Below the pieces are notes generated by a model. That model was not told the origin of the DNA and ran no database searches. It worked only from the letters and a program-made list of their open reading frames with translations. 64,000 nt of DNA from Iamia sp. SCSIO 61187. Lineage in GTDB: Bacteria; Actinomycetota; Acidimicrobiia; Acidimicrobiales; Iamiaceae. Numbering within the stretch: the first letter of the stretch is position 1; the number at the start of each line of letters is the position of its first letter. This document shows positions 32,901 to 40,394 of the stretch, one piece after another. The translations under genes were made by a program, and so were the position numbers. Location of the stretch: contig NZ_CP050948.1 of the NCBI RefSeq assembly GCF_019443745.1, positions 1,116,001 to 1,180,000 on the forward strand, given 5' to 3'.

Positions 32901-34973
32901 TCGCGGCGGCAGAGCTCGGACGAACGTCCCACCGATGCCACCGAGGGCGCGGCGGACGGGGAGTGGCCCGCCGCGCCCGCGGAGTCGGACCCGCCCGGCG
33001 TCGCGGCGTGGCCGCCGCCCGATCGGGACGAGGTCGCGGTGCGCACCGCAGTCGAGGCCTGGGTCGACGCGCTGGTCGAGGAGCGACGGGCCATCCGGGT
33101 CGGGGTGGCGGGGGAGGAGCGCATCGCCGCCGCCGAGGACGCGGCGCGCCTCCGCGACGCCCTGGGCTGCGCCGTGCCCGTCGGCCTGCCGTCCGCCTTC
33201 ACCGACCCGGTCGACCGACCCCTCCTCGACCTCGTGGCCCGCTACGCCCGCACCCACGGGCCGTTCCTCACCCGGGAGGTCGCGGCCCGCTACGGCGTCG
33301 ACGAACCCCGCGCCGCCGGGGCCCTGTCGGAGCTGGCCTCCGACGGCCGGGTCGTCCTGGGCGAGTTCCGTCCGGGCGGCGTCGAGCGCGAGTGGTGCGA
33401 TGCCGAGGTCCTGCGGCGCATCCGCCGGCGATCGCTTGCGGCCCTGCGCCGCGAGGTGGAGCCGGTCGAGGCCGACGCCCTGGCCCGCTTCCTCCCGGCC
33501 TGGCAGGGCGTCGGGATGCCCCGTCGGGGCGTCGACGGGCTGGCCGAGGCCATCGCCGTGCTCCAGGGTGCGCCGATCCCGGCGTCGGTGCTGGAGACCG
33601 ACGTCCTCCCGGCCCGCATGGACCGCTACCGGCCCGCCGACCTCGACGCCCTGGCCGCGTCGGGCGACGTGGTGTGGGTCGGGGCGGGGGCCATCGGGGC
33701 CGGCGACGGCCGGGTGCGCCTGGCGTTCCGCGACGAGCTCGGCCTCCTCGTCCCCGAGCCCGACGCCGACGGTCTGCCCGACGGCGCCGTGCACGACCTC
33801 CTCCGCACCCACCTCGCCGGGCGGGGGGCGTCGTTCTGGCCCGACCTCCAGACGGCCGTGGCCGCCGCCCAGCTCGACTACGACGACCGCTCGCTGCTGG
33901 CCGCGCTGTGGGACCTGGTCTGGTCGGGGGAGGTCACCAACGACACCCTGGCCCCGCTGCGCGCCTTCGTCGCGGGCGGGGCGGGCAAGGGCAAGCGCGG
34001 CGCGTCGGCCCCGCCGACCCGTGCCGGCCGACCCCGCCCGGGACGCCTCACCCGGCAGGGCCCGCCGGCGGCGGCCGGCCGCTGGTCGCTCGTGGCCCCG
34101 CTGCGCGAGCCGGTGCCGACCCCGAGCGAGGCTGCCCTGGCCCGGGCCCGGCAGCTCCTCGAGCGCCACGGGGTCCTGACCCGCGAGGCGGCGCTGGCCG
34201 AGGGGGTCGAGGGCGGCTTCGCCGGCGTCTACCCGGTGCTGCGGGCCATGGAGGACAAGGGCTCGGTCCGGCGGGGCTACTTCGTGGCCGGGCTCGGCGC
34301 CGCCCAGTTCGCCCTGCCCGGCGCCGTCGACCGCCTCCGCGCCGAGCGCGACCCCGCCGGCGACCGGCGCACCGCCACCGCTCGCACCCCCGATCCGGTC
34401 CCCGCCGACGACGGCGCCGGGACCGGGCCGGTGGCTGACGACCTGGACGTCGATGGGTTGCCGGCGGGCTGGACGGCCGAGCCCGAGCCGTACCCCGGCA
34501 CGGGGTGGAGCGACGCCCCCTACCCGTACGACCCCTTCGACGACCTCGACCTCGACGCACCCGTCGCGCCCGTGGTCCTGGCCGCCACCGACCCGGCCCA
34601 GCCCTACGGGGCGGCCCTGCCGTGGCCGGCCTCGTCGGGCCGACCGGCCCGGGCCGCCGGGGCCCACGTCGTGCTGGTCGACGGGCGGCCGCTCGCCTAC
34701 CTCGAGCGAGGCGGTCGCACCGTCAGCCTCTTCCCCGGCGCCGCCGGACGGGTGGCCGCCGAGGGCGACGACACCGCGACCGTCGACGGTCGCACGGTCG
34801 ACGACGACACCCGGTGGGTGGACGCCCTCGTCGCCCTGGTGCGGGCCGGGCGCCGGCGCAGCGTCGAGATCACCAAGGTCGACGGCCTGCCGGTCCGGGA
34901 GACCGACGCCGCCGAGCTGCTCGTCGCCGCCGGCTTCCGCGACTCCTACCGCGGCCTGGTGCTGCGGGGGTGA
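29910..34973 (+). CDS. lhr: Lhr-family ATP-dependent DNA helicase
   Basis: A 1687-aa superfamily-2 helicase, the full-length type with the large C-terminal region. Motifs in order: Q-motif region TDAQAKGWPAIAAGD, Walker A LAPTGSGKT (residues about 49-57), PLRAL (Ia), TTPESLYLML, DEIH (II), LSATQRPLDEI (III), SSLELGIDMGAVD (V) and QRIGRAGHQ (VI). The Lhr-specific winged-helix and beta-barrel parts follow (KMPFWHGDGPGRPLELG). A linker rich in Arg, Asp and Pro around residues 975-1035 and another near 1350-1370 (GKGKRGASAPPTRAGRPRPG) enlarge it beyond typical 1500-aa homologues. Lhr unwinds DNA:RNA hybrids and is linked to DNA repair. Start is leaderless GTG. Confidence 0.94.
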   Translation: MVTKAPPDDALELFSAPVREWFRTSFGGATDAQAKGWPAIAAGDHTLILAPTGSGKTLTAFLWGIDSLMSRPRELDAKGKAVGGTRIVYISPLRALAVDVDKNLRSPLKGIRLAAERLAAGGAGGTGEPVLQEPTVALRTGDTSPDERRQLQRNPPDILITTPESLYLMLTSAVRETLVDVEAVIIDEIHAVAATKRGSHLALTLERLEQVATRAPQRIGLSATQRPLDEIARYLGGYDDTGAARPVTIVDAGSRKVLDVEVIVPVDDMADLGQPITPGGGAPGGPDAPPSGPASAAAPRRSIWPSMHPELLDLVRSHRSTLIFVNARRLAERLATRLNELAAEQDAIARGDTPDGPGYVSAESFGAPPAPGHLPDGTPIPELVKAHHGSLAREQRLIIEDDLKGGRLRGLVCTSSLELGIDMGAVDLVVQVESPGAVSRGLQRIGRAGHQVGEPSRGKVFPKHRADLLEAATVVPRMEAGLVEATRYPRNPVDVLAQQIVAMCALDEWTVDELKAVVRRSAPFHEITDTILHEVLDLLAGRYPSEEFAELRPRIVWDRALGVVRGRRGAQRLAVTSGGTIPDRGLYGVFLPDGKRVGELDEEMVYESRVGETFLLGASTWRIEDITPERVVVTPAPGLPGKMPFWHGDGPGRPLELGRAVGETTRSLREMPRDGAYERLRTVHHLDDRAATNLLAYIDDQVAEGAVPDDRTIVVERFRDEIGDWRVCILSPFGARVHAPWAMVLQARLTERWGTPVELMWSDDGIVLRLPEAYDEFPLDELLVDPEDVDDLIIAHLPTTALFASRFRECAARALLLPRRRPDRRTPLWQQRQKAADLLTVAARHPRFPILYETTREILTDVFDVPALRELLGDLRSRRVRVVPVDTPKASPFAQSLLFGWISVYMYEGDAPLAERRAAALALDKDLLAELLGADELRDLLDADVLAEVEASLQHLDGERAARDTDELHDLVRTLGPLSLDELARRADPGGEAGRARSRRQSSDERPTDATEGAADGEWPAAPAESDPPGVAAWPPPDRDEVAVRTAVEAWVDALVEERRAIRVGVAGEERIAAAEDAARLRDALGCAVPVGLPSAFTDPVDRPLLDLVARYARTHGPFLTREVAARYGVDEPRAAGALSELASDGRVVLGEFRPGGVEREWCDAEVLRRIRRRSLAALRREVEPVEADALARFLPAWQGVGMPRRGVDGLAEAIAVLQGAPIPASVLETDVLPARMDRYRPADLDALAASGDVVWVGAGAIGAGDGRVRLAFRDELGLLVPEPDADGLPDGAVHDLLRTHLAGRGASFWPDLQTAVAAAQLDYDDRSLLAALWDLVWSGEVTNDTLAPLRAFVAGGAGKGKRGASAPPTRAGRPRPGRLTRQGPPAAAGRWSLVAPLREPVPTPSEAALARARQLLERHGVLTREAALAEGVEGGFAGVYPVLRAMEDKGSVRRGYFVAGLGAAQFALPGAVDRLRAERDPAGDRRTATARTPDPVPADDGAGTGPVADDLDVDGLPAGWTAEPEPYPGTGWSDAPYPYDPFDDLDLDAPVAPVVLAATDPAQPYGAALPWPASSGRPARAAGAHVVLVDGRPLAYLERGGRTVSLFPGAAGRVAAEGDDTATVDGRTVDDDTRWVDALVALVRAGRRRSVEITKVDGLPVRETDAAELLVAAGFRDSYRGLVLRG

Positions 34974-34976
34974 GGG

Positions 34977-35177
34977 TCAGTCGTCCGAGGGGTCCTCGCC
35001 GGACCAGCGCTCGTCCTCGGCGTCCCACTCCTCGTTCCGCGCCTTGGTGCTGGACCGCCAGTCCTCGGCCGCCTGCCTCGTCGGGTAGGGGCCGAGGGCC
35101 TCGACGTCACGGGGTCGCTCGGCGTCGGTGACGGCCCGTCCGTTGGTCAGGTCCCACCACCACTTCTCGTCGGCCAT
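34977..35177 (-). CDS. Small tryptophan-rich actinobacterial protein, function unknown
   Basis: A 66-aa acidic protein starting MADEKWWWDLTNGRAVTD, with LGPYPTRQAAEDW in the middle and a Glu/Asp-rich C-terminus. I recall similar small proteins with the WWWDL start as conserved hypotheticals in actinobacteria, some misannotated as methionine aminopeptidase; no enzyme motif is present. The ATG at 35177 has an AGGAGA Shine-Dalgarno 7 nt upstream, stronger than the in-frame upstream start at 35216. It is convergent with lhr (3-bp gap) and divergent from the rhomboid gene. Confidence 0.75.
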   Translation of the reverse strand: MADEKWWWDLTNGRAVTDAERPRDVEALGPYPTRQAAEDWRSSTKARNEEWDAEDERWSGEDPSDD

Positions 35178-35257
35178 CGCCGGTCTCCTGTCGTTCGGGT
35201 GCCCCGACCCTGCCACGCCGCGTGCCGTTCACCCCGCACGGGTGCGAGCATGGTCCT

Positions 35258-35884
35258 GTGGGCACCCCGCTGATCCCCGAACCGGCCGCCGGCGCAGCGC
35301 GCGCCGACACCGACGACGGCCCCGTCGCCGACCTGCTCCGGCCGTTCGTCGTCGTGGCCGTCGTGGCCGCGGTGATGTGGGTGCAGGAGCTGGTCGACCT
35401 GGTGCCCGGCACCCCGTTCGACTCGTGGGGCATCCGGCCCCGGTCGGTGCGGGGCGTGCTGGGCATCCCCCTGGCGCCGTTCCTCCACGACGGCTTCCGG
35501 CACCTGTTCGCCAACACCATCCCCTTCGTCGTGATGGGTGGCGCCATCGCCAGCGGCGGCATCGCCCGCTTCGTCCGGGTGGCCGCCATCGTCGGCGCCA
35601 TCAGCGGCATCGGCGTGTGGGTGTTCGCCCGGTCGGGCACCGTGCACCTCGGCGCCAGCGGCCTCGTCTTCGGCTTCCTCACCTACCTGCTGGCACGGGG
35701 CGTGATCGCCCGCAAGGTGACGTGGATGCTCGGTGGGTTGGTCGTGCTGGTCGTGTACGGCGGGATCCTCTGGGGGCTCCTGCCCCGCCCCGGCGTCTCC
35801 TGGACCGGTCACGTCTTCGGCGCCATCGGTGGCGTGCTGGCGGCGTGGGTGCTGCACCGGCGCACGCCGGGAACCGCCGCCTGA
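35258..35884 (+). CDS. Rhomboid-family intramembrane serine protease
   Basis: A 208-aa membrane protein with six membrane segments. The catalytic Ser is in VHLGASGLVFGF (GxSG) and the catalytic His in SWTGHVFGAIGG; FRHLFANTIPFVVMG is the conserved loop preceding the active site, with the HxxxN motif that forms the oxyanion region. It would cut membrane proteins within the bilayer; substrates are unknown. The GTG at 35258 is preferred because the acidic/Ala-rich tail follows, but an in-frame GTG at 35222 cannot be excluded and neither has a Shine-Dalgarno. Confidence 0.9.
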   Translation: MGTPLIPEPAAGAARADTDDGPVADLLRPFVVVAVVAAVMWVQELVDLVPGTPFDSWGIRPRSVRGVLGIPLAPFLHDGFRHLFANTIPFVVMGGAIASGGIARFVRVAAIVGAISGIGVWVFARSGTVHLGASGLVFGFLTYLLARGVIARKVTWMLGGLVVLVVYGGILWGLLPRPGVSWTGHVFGAIGGVLAAWVLHRRTPGTAA

Positions 35885-35919
35885 GGAGCGCCGGAGGAGT
35901 CGGCACGCGCGGGTGAGCG

Positions 35920-35925
35920 TAGGGT
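35920..35925 (+). promoter_or_regulatory. Leaderless -10 hexamer of the amidase gene
   Basis: TAGGGT ends 7 nt before the ATG at 35933. Confidence 0.5.
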
Positions 35926-35932
35926 CCCGGCC

Positions 35933-37360
35933 ATGGCCGACCTCACCGACCTCGACGCCACCGCCCAGGCCGACCTCGTCCGCTCCGGCGAGGTCTCACC
36001 CTCCGAGCTCGTCCGTGCCGCGGTCGAGCGGGCGGAGGCGACCAGCGACCTCAACGCCATCATCCACCCCCGCTACCAGGAGGCGATCGACGAGGCCGGG
36101 GGCGACCTGCCCGACGGCCCGTTCCGGGGCGTCCCGTTCGTGCTCAAGGACCTCGACGGCATGGCCGCCGGGCTGCCGCTCCACATGGGCACCAAGGCGC
36201 TGCGCGACGCCGGCTACGTCGCCCCGTCCGACGACACCCTCGCGGCGCGGTTCCGGGCCGCCGGCCTGGTGGTGATCGGCAAGACCAACACGCCCGAGCT
36301 GGGCCTGGTGCCGTCGACCGAGCCCGAGTCCTACGGCCCGACCCGCAACCCGTGGGACACCACCCGGACCCCCGGCGGGTCGAGCGGTGGGTCCGCCGCC
36401 GCGGTGGCCGCCGGGGTCGTGCCCATGGGCCACGCCGGCGACGGCGGCGGGTCGATCCGCATCCCCGCCGCCTTCTGCGGCCTGGTCGGGCTCAAGCCCG
36501 GGAGGGGGCGGGTGACGCTCGGCCCCGACGTCGGCGAGTCGTGGGCCGGGCTCGTCAGCCGCCTCGCCGTCACTCGCAGCGTGCGCGACACCGCCGCCCT
36601 GCTCGACGCCGTCGCCGGCCCCGACGTGGGCGACCCCTACTGGGCGCCACCCCCCGCCCGGCCGTTCCGCGACGAGGTCGGCGCCGACCCCGGCTCGCTG
36701 CGGATCGGGTGGACGAGCCAGTCGCCCGACGAGGCGACCACCACCGACCCCGAGGTGGCCGCGGCCACCGAGGCGGTGGCCCGCCAGCTCGCCGAGCTCG
36801 GGCACAAGGTCGAGGAGGCCTCGCCGCCCGCCCTCGCCGACCCCGCCGCCAGCGACCACTTCCTCACCTGCTTCGGGGTGTGGACCGCCCGGGACCTCGA
36901 CCAGATCGGTGACCTCCTCGGCACGCCCGTCACCGAGGACGGGGTCGAGCCGGGGACGTGGGCGGTGGCCGAGATGGGCCGCTCGATCACCGGTGCGCAG
37001 TACCTGGCGGGCGTCGAGGGGCTCCACACCCACGCTCGCAGGATCGTCCGCTGGTGGGACGAGTGGGACCTGCTGCTCACCCCGACGGTGCCCGAGCTGC
37101 CGCCGACCCTCGGCCAGTTCGCGGCGACGCCCGACAACCCGCTCGTCGGCCTGATCCGCTCGGCGTCGATCGTGTCGCTGACGGCCCCGTTCAACATCAC
37201 CGGCCAGCCCGCCATCTCGCTCCCGTTGGGCCGGTCCGCCGACGGGCTGCCGATCGGCCAGCAGCTGGTCGCGGCGCCGGCCCGGGAGGACGTCCTGCTC
37301 CGCGTGGCGGCGCAGCTCGAGGAGGCCCACCCGTGGGCCGAGCGGCGCCCACCCGTCTGA
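35933..37360 (+). CDS. Amidase-signature family amidase
   Basis: A 475-aa serine amidase. The Ser-cisSer-Lys triad is readable: Lys in [10 protein letters not shown], cis-Ser in [16 protein letters not shown] and the nucleophile Ser in [21 protein letters not shown]. The N-terminal helix ([25 protein letters not shown]) and the C-terminal [14 protein letters not shown] are normal for the family. Substrates of this group range from aryl amides to nylon oligomers and cannot be predicted. The ATG at 35933 lies 7 nt after a leaderless-type hexamer. The next gene begins 47 bp later in a visibly lower-GC patch. Confidence 0.93.
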   Translation: MADLTDLDATAQADLVRSGEVSPSELVRAAVERAEATSDLNAIIHPRYQEAIDEAGGDLPDGPFRGVPFVLKDLDGMAAGLPLHMGTKALRDAGYVAPSDDTLAARFRAAGLVVIGKTNTPELGLVPSTEPESYGPTRNPWDTTRTPGGSSGGSAAAVAAGVVPMGHAGDGGGSIRIPAAFCGLVGLKPGRGRVTLGPDVGESWAGLVSRLAVTRSVRDTAALLDAVAGPDVGDPYWAPPPARPFRDEVGADPGSLRIGWTSQSPDEATTTDPEVAAATEAVARQLAELGHKVEEASPPALADPAASDHFLTCFGVWTARDLDQIGDLLGTPVTEDGVEPGTWAVAEMGRSITGAQYLAGVEGLHTHARRIVRWWDEWDLLLTPTVPELPPTLGQFAATPDNPLVGLIRSASIVSLTAPFNITGQPAISLPLGRSADGLPIGQQLVAAPAREDVLLRVAAQLEEAHPWAERRPPV

Positions 37361-37407
37361 CGTCAAGGTGTGACCGAGGGCATCGTGGGGGTACAAGGCG
37401 TCCGGTG

Positions 37408-37962
37408 ATGTCGCGTTCTCGTCCACTTCTGATGCTTCTCGGTGCCATCTGCACCGCTGCCCTGGTCGGCTGTGGCGGGGGCGACGGCGGCGACGACGGC
37501 GGGGCGGACCCCACCACCACCGCCCCCACGACGACGCAGTCACAGGAGGCCGAGGACGAAGAAGCCCTCCGCCAGCTCGCCGAGGATTGGTTTGTGAGCG
37601 TCCGCTCTGTGTACATCGACCGAGCCAATCCCGACGACCTTGCGGCGTATGCGGCTGGTCCGTACTTGGAGGGGGTCCTCGACCAGATCGCCGAGTTCGA
37701 AGCGACGGGCAATGAGGCTCAACCTGGCGATCAGACTCGCCACGAGGTTCTGTCCGTCGAAGTAGATGACGCCTCAGCGTCACTCGTGGAATGCGTTATC
37801 GACAGCGACAGGGTGCTGTCACCAGACGGCGACGTAATCAACGATGAGGTGCAGGCAAATCTCTACGAGACGGAAGCTCGAAGGCTCGATGGCGGCTGGC
37901 GTCTGACGGGCCGGAGCACGCTTGAGGAAGTAGACGGGAGTGATCAGTGCCCCGCGCAATGA
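37408..37962 (+). CDS. Lipoprotein of unknown function, low-GC patch
   Basis: A 184-aa exported protein. The signal ends in lipobox ALVGC (Cys22), followed by a Gly/Asp tether and a Thr-rich linker. The mature domain (about residues 50-184) has an alpha+beta look (LRQLAEDWFVSVRSVYIDR, RRLDGGWRLTGRSTL) reminiscent of small NTF2-like or lipoprotein accessory domains; this is only a resemblance. From about 37540 its base composition is clearly less GC-rich, with A/T at third positions, unlike its neighbours. Its stop overlaps the next gene's ATG (ATGA), so the two are translated together. A GTG directly before the ATG is an alternative start. Confidence 0.75.
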   Translation: MSRSRPLLMLLGAICTAALVGCGGGDGGDDGGADPTTTAPTTTQSQEAEDEEALRQLAEDWFVSVRSVYIDRANPDDLAAYAAGPYLEGVLDQIAEFEATGNEAQPGDQTRHEVLSVEVDDASASLVECVIDSDRVLSPDGDVINDEVQANLYETEARRLDGGWRLTGRSTLEEVDGSDQCPAQ

Positions 37963-38804
37963 AGAGTCTGGTGCCGACCCTCGTTGCAGTCACTTGGGTT
38001 CTCTTCATCGGTGGTCCAGTAAGCGCAGACTTGGGCAGTTCAGATGCCCCACCGAGCGTTGATGCCGAGGTTGCAACGCCCGGCTCGCCGGGGGGGAGGC
38101 GGGAGGTGCCGCAGGTCCCTGGTCCAGGCGGAGGCGGGCCGACGGCGGAGGACACGGGCTCCGGGGGGTCGGGGGGCTCGGGCGCGCCGGCGGGGCCGCC
38201 GCAGCACCCGGGGCTGACCTACGCCGAGTGCGTGGCGGTGCTCGACTTCACCGAGGACCGCCAGGCGTGCCAGCTGCCGGAGCCGGGTCAGCCGGTGCCG
38301 GCGCCCGGGGCACCGACGGGGCCGGGAGCGCCGCCGGTGTACATCATCGACCCGGCGGTGCTGGCCCAGGAGGCGCGGGACTCGGTGAGCCTGGCGCTGC
38401 CGCGGCCGCACACGTCGCCGCCCGAGGACGGGTTCCAGCTGGTCGGGCTGCAGACCTGGTTCTGGATCGACCCGGGTCAGTGGCGGCCGGTGACGGCGCG
38501 GGCCGAGCTGCCCGGCATCTGGGCCGAGGTCACGGCCACGCCGGTCACCACGACCTGGACGCCGGGCGACGGCGGCGCCGCCGTCGTCTGCCCCGGTCCG
38601 GGGTCGGCCCACCCGGGCACCACCGGGGCCCGGACCGAGTGCGGGCACACCTACGTCGACCTCGGCGGGTTCACCATCACGGTGGACATGACCTACGAGG
38701 TGACGTGGCGGGCCTCGAACGGCGTCAGCGGGACCCAGGCGCCCATCGTCGTCAGCGCCGACCTGCCCATCGAGGTGCAGCAGCGCCAGGCCGTCATCGA
38801 CTAG
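37959..38804 (+). CDS. Secreted actinobacterial protein, function unknown, mosaic composition
   Basis: A 281-aa protein with signal peptide MKSLVPTLVAVTWVLFIGG and likely cleavage after VSA. A Pro/Gly-rich linker (residues about 30-110) leads to a beta-rich domain with LVGLQTWFWIDPGQWRPV, TTTWTPGDGGAAVVCPGPG and FTITVDMTYEVTWRASNGVSG. I recall this type of domain as a conserved hypothetical family in actinobacteria; three Cys in the domain could form disulfides. The ATG at 37959 overlaps the upstream TGA. The first 110 bp share the lower GC of the preceding gene, then the sequence switches abruptly to the very high GC of the chromosome. Confidence 0.78.
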   Translation: MKSLVPTLVAVTWVLFIGGPVSADLGSSDAPPSVDAEVATPGSPGGRREVPQVPGPGGGGPTAEDTGSGGSGGSGAPAGPPQHPGLTYAECVAVLDFTEDRQACQLPEPGQPVPAPGAPTGPGAPPVYIIDPAVLAQEARDSVSLALPRPHTSPPEDGFQLVGLQTWFWIDPGQWRPVTARAELPGIWAEVTATPVTTTWTPGDGGAAVVCPGPGSAHPGTTGARTECGHTYVDLGGFTITVDMTYEVTWRASNGVSGTQAPIVVSADLPIEVQQRQAVID

Positions 38805-38813
38805 CCCCGCCGC

Positions 38814-38840
38814 CACGGAAGGTGCCTGGCACCTTCCGTG
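38814..38840. terminator. Perfect 13-bp-stem hairpin with GTGCCTGGCAC core
   Basis: CACGGAAGGTGCC, T, then the exact reverse complement, 10 nt after the secreted-protein gene and in front of a convergent gene end. Member of the window-wide hairpin family. Confidence 0.75.
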
Positions 38841-38852
38841 TTCGGGCGCGGT

Positions 38853-38879
38853 GGTGAGCCCGCCGGGGGCGGGCTCACC
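38853..38879. terminator. Second hairpin, 12-bp stem
   Basis: GGTGAGCCCGCC, GGG loop, GGCGGGCTCACC: a perfect stem that ends 16 bp before the HNH gene stop on the other strand. With the previous hairpin it forms a double terminator for the convergent pair. Confidence 0.7.
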
Positions 38880-38894
38880 TGGTGGTGTCGTGTG

Positions 38895-40073
38895 TCAGGC
38901 GGCGAGGGCCCGTCGGTCGACGGGCTGGGATCGTCGCTTCCGTCCGTCGGGGGTGGTGATGATGACGGTGGCGTCGGGTCGGAGCTCGATGGTCCAGCCG
39001 GGGCGGTGGACGACGCCGTGGTGGTACCGGCACAACAGCACCAGGTTCCGCAGGTTCGTCGGTCCTCGGTGGGCGATCCACTCGGCGACGTGGTGGCCGT
39101 CGGTGCGATGGGCGGGCCGGTCACAGCCGGGGAACCGGCACCCCTTGTCCCGGATGCACAACGCCTGGAACAACGGCGCCGGGATCGTCCGCGTGGAGCG
39201 CCCGTAGTCCAAGACGGTGCCATCCGCCTTGGTGATGACCCGGTGGATGTTCGCATCACAGGCCAGCCGTCGGGCGGCCTGGGCGGTGATGGGGGTCCCG
39301 TCGTCGAAGCACCCCTGCCCGCGGCCTGAGGTGAGCTCCTCGAGGCCGATGGTGATGTTCAGATGCGGGCGGTGCCGTCCGCCCTTGTGGTCCTGTTGGT
39401 GGTCGAGGAAGTTGGTGAAGATCTCGGCCAGGGCGTCGTGGCGCCGTTGGGCCGGGGTCCGCTCGTCGTCCTCGCCGCCACGGCCCATGGCCAACCGGAG
39501 GGCGGCCTGGGCGGCGTGGAAGGCCTCGGGCTCGAGGTTCGCGTCCAACCGCCCACCCGACAGGGTGGGTGAGAGGTGGGCGGAGCGGTCGGGGTCGGGC
39601 TCGCCTTCGTGGCCGTCGTCGAGGGTCTCCTTGGCGTGGGCGGCCCAGGACTTCATGGCCACCACCGCCTCGGTCACGTCGAGGCCGGCGAGCATGGGGA
39701 CGAGGTCGTCCTCGCGGGCTTGGAACAGCGGGGCGGTGCGGTCGTTGAGGTTGGCCACCACCGCGGCGACGTGCCCACCGGACACCTCACCCGACAACCA
39801 GGCGGCGCGCAGCACCGGGAGGTGGCGGAGGCGGCGGGCGGTGGTGGCCATCCGTTGGGCGTCGCTGTTGGTCATCCGCCCTCGGACCCGCAACCAGGCG
39901 GTCATCGAGGCGCAGCCCTCGGCGGTGTCCCACTCGTTGGTGTCATCGAAGGCGCAGAGGGCCTCGATGAGCTTGGCCTCGAACCGGTCCCTCCAGAACA
40001 GCGCCGTCTCGAGGGCGTCGCCGTCGACCGGGATGTCCAGGTCGTCGATGGTGGTGGCGAGCGCCTCGAACAT
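38895..40073 (-). CDS. DUF222 / HNH endonuclease protein (13E12-repeat type)
   Basis: A 392-aa protein of the 13E12-like family that is multi-copy in many actinobacteria. Residues 1-270 form the DUF222 region (WRDRFEAKLIEALCAFDD, MTAWLRVRGRMTNSDAQRM, SGEVSGGHVAAVVANL). The C-terminal HNH nuclease has CRFPGCDRPAHRTDGHHVAEW and NLVLLCRYHHGVVHR with zinc Cys and catalytic His. The ATG at 40073 lies 7 nt after TATCAT and encodes the usual MFEAL start; an ATG three codons upstream also exists. The role is unknown; the family behaves as dispersed, often recombined genes. It is followed by two hairpins. Confidence 0.92.
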   Translation of the reverse strand: MFEALATTIDDLDIPVDGDALETALFWRDRFEAKLIEALCAFDDTNEWDTAEGCASMTAWLRVRGRMTNSDAQRMATTARRLRHLPVLRAAWLSGEVSGGHVAAVVANLNDRTAPLFQAREDDLVPMLAGLDVTEAVVAMKSWAAHAKETLDDGHEGEPDPDRSAHLSPTLSGGRLDANLEPEAFHAAQAALRLAMGRGGEDDERTPAQRRHDALAEIFTNFLDHQQDHKGGRHRPHLNITIGLEELTSGRGQGCFDDGTPITAQAARRLACDANIHRVITKADGTVLDYGRSTRTIPAPLFQALCIRDKGCRFPGCDRPAHRTDGHHVAEWIAHRGPTNLRNLVLLCRYHHGVVHRPGWTIELRPDATVIITTPDGRKRRSQPVDRRALAA

Positions 40074-40080
40074 GACACCC

Positions 40081-40086
40081 ATGATA
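40081..40086 (-). promoter_or_regulatory. -10 hexamer of the HNH gene
   Basis: TATCAT on the minus strand, 7 nt before the ATG at 40073; no Shine-Dalgarno, so probably leaderless. Confidence 0.5.
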
Positions 40087-40357
40087 CCCGACAGACGGGA
40101 ATCGAACCCCGGAAACCCAGGAAATCATGGAGTTTCTCGGCTCCTGTGTGCCGCTGTGAGCCTCGCAGATCGGTTGTGGTCACCAGTGCCCGAAACGGCA
40201 GGTCGGGCCGCAGGACGCCGCACAGCGCCGGCCCCCGAGCCGACGCCACACCACCGCCTCGCACCGCCGCCGTACCCAGCCATCGGTACGACCGACCCAC
40301 GGCAGCCGCGACCGGATGGCCCGCGGGACGCCCGGGACGACGTCGATGCGGCGAGGC
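40087..40357. other. Gene-free stretch upstream of the HNH gene
   Basis: No credible gene here on either strand. The part nearest the HNH gene (to about 40160) is lower in GC, holds a tRNA T-loop-like GGTTCGATTCCC on the minus strand and is flanked by the 7-bp inverted repeat CCATGAT/ATCATGG. The remainder, to the hairpin at 40358, is GC-rich without recognisable signals. Confidence 0.6.
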
Positions 40358-40384
40358 CACGGATGGTGCCTGGCACCTTCCGTG
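40358..40384. terminator. Hairpin with GTGCCTGGCAC core after the EamA gene
   Basis: CACGGATGGTGCC, T, GGCACCTTCCGTG: 13-bp stem with one mismatch, 11 bp beyond the stop codon of the minus-strand transporter gene. Confidence 0.65.
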
Positions 40385-40394
40385 CCGCGGCCGC

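Noticed and set aside
28542-34667. 2041-codon open frame on the minus strand, running through lhr into the P450 gene
   Set aside because: Only the last 403 codons (P450) have family motifs; the rest is antisense to lhr and reads as Gly/Arg/Gln-rich shadow typical of high-GC DNA.
36958-37407. Upstream extension of the lipoprotein frame into the amidase gene
   Set aside because: The extension lies inside the amidase in another frame; the lipoprotein signal begins at 37408.
40095-40140. Possible tRNA on the minus strand (T-loop-like GGTTCGATTCCC)
   Set aside because: No acceptor stem, D-arm or anticodon arm can be built around it, and the T-stem pairs at only three positions. Kept as a motif of interest, not as a tRNA.
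40125-40376. 83-codon minus-strand frame between the HNH and EamA genes
   Set aside because: Arg/Gly/Ser-rich with no ribosome-binding site, starting inside a hairpin; not protein-like.
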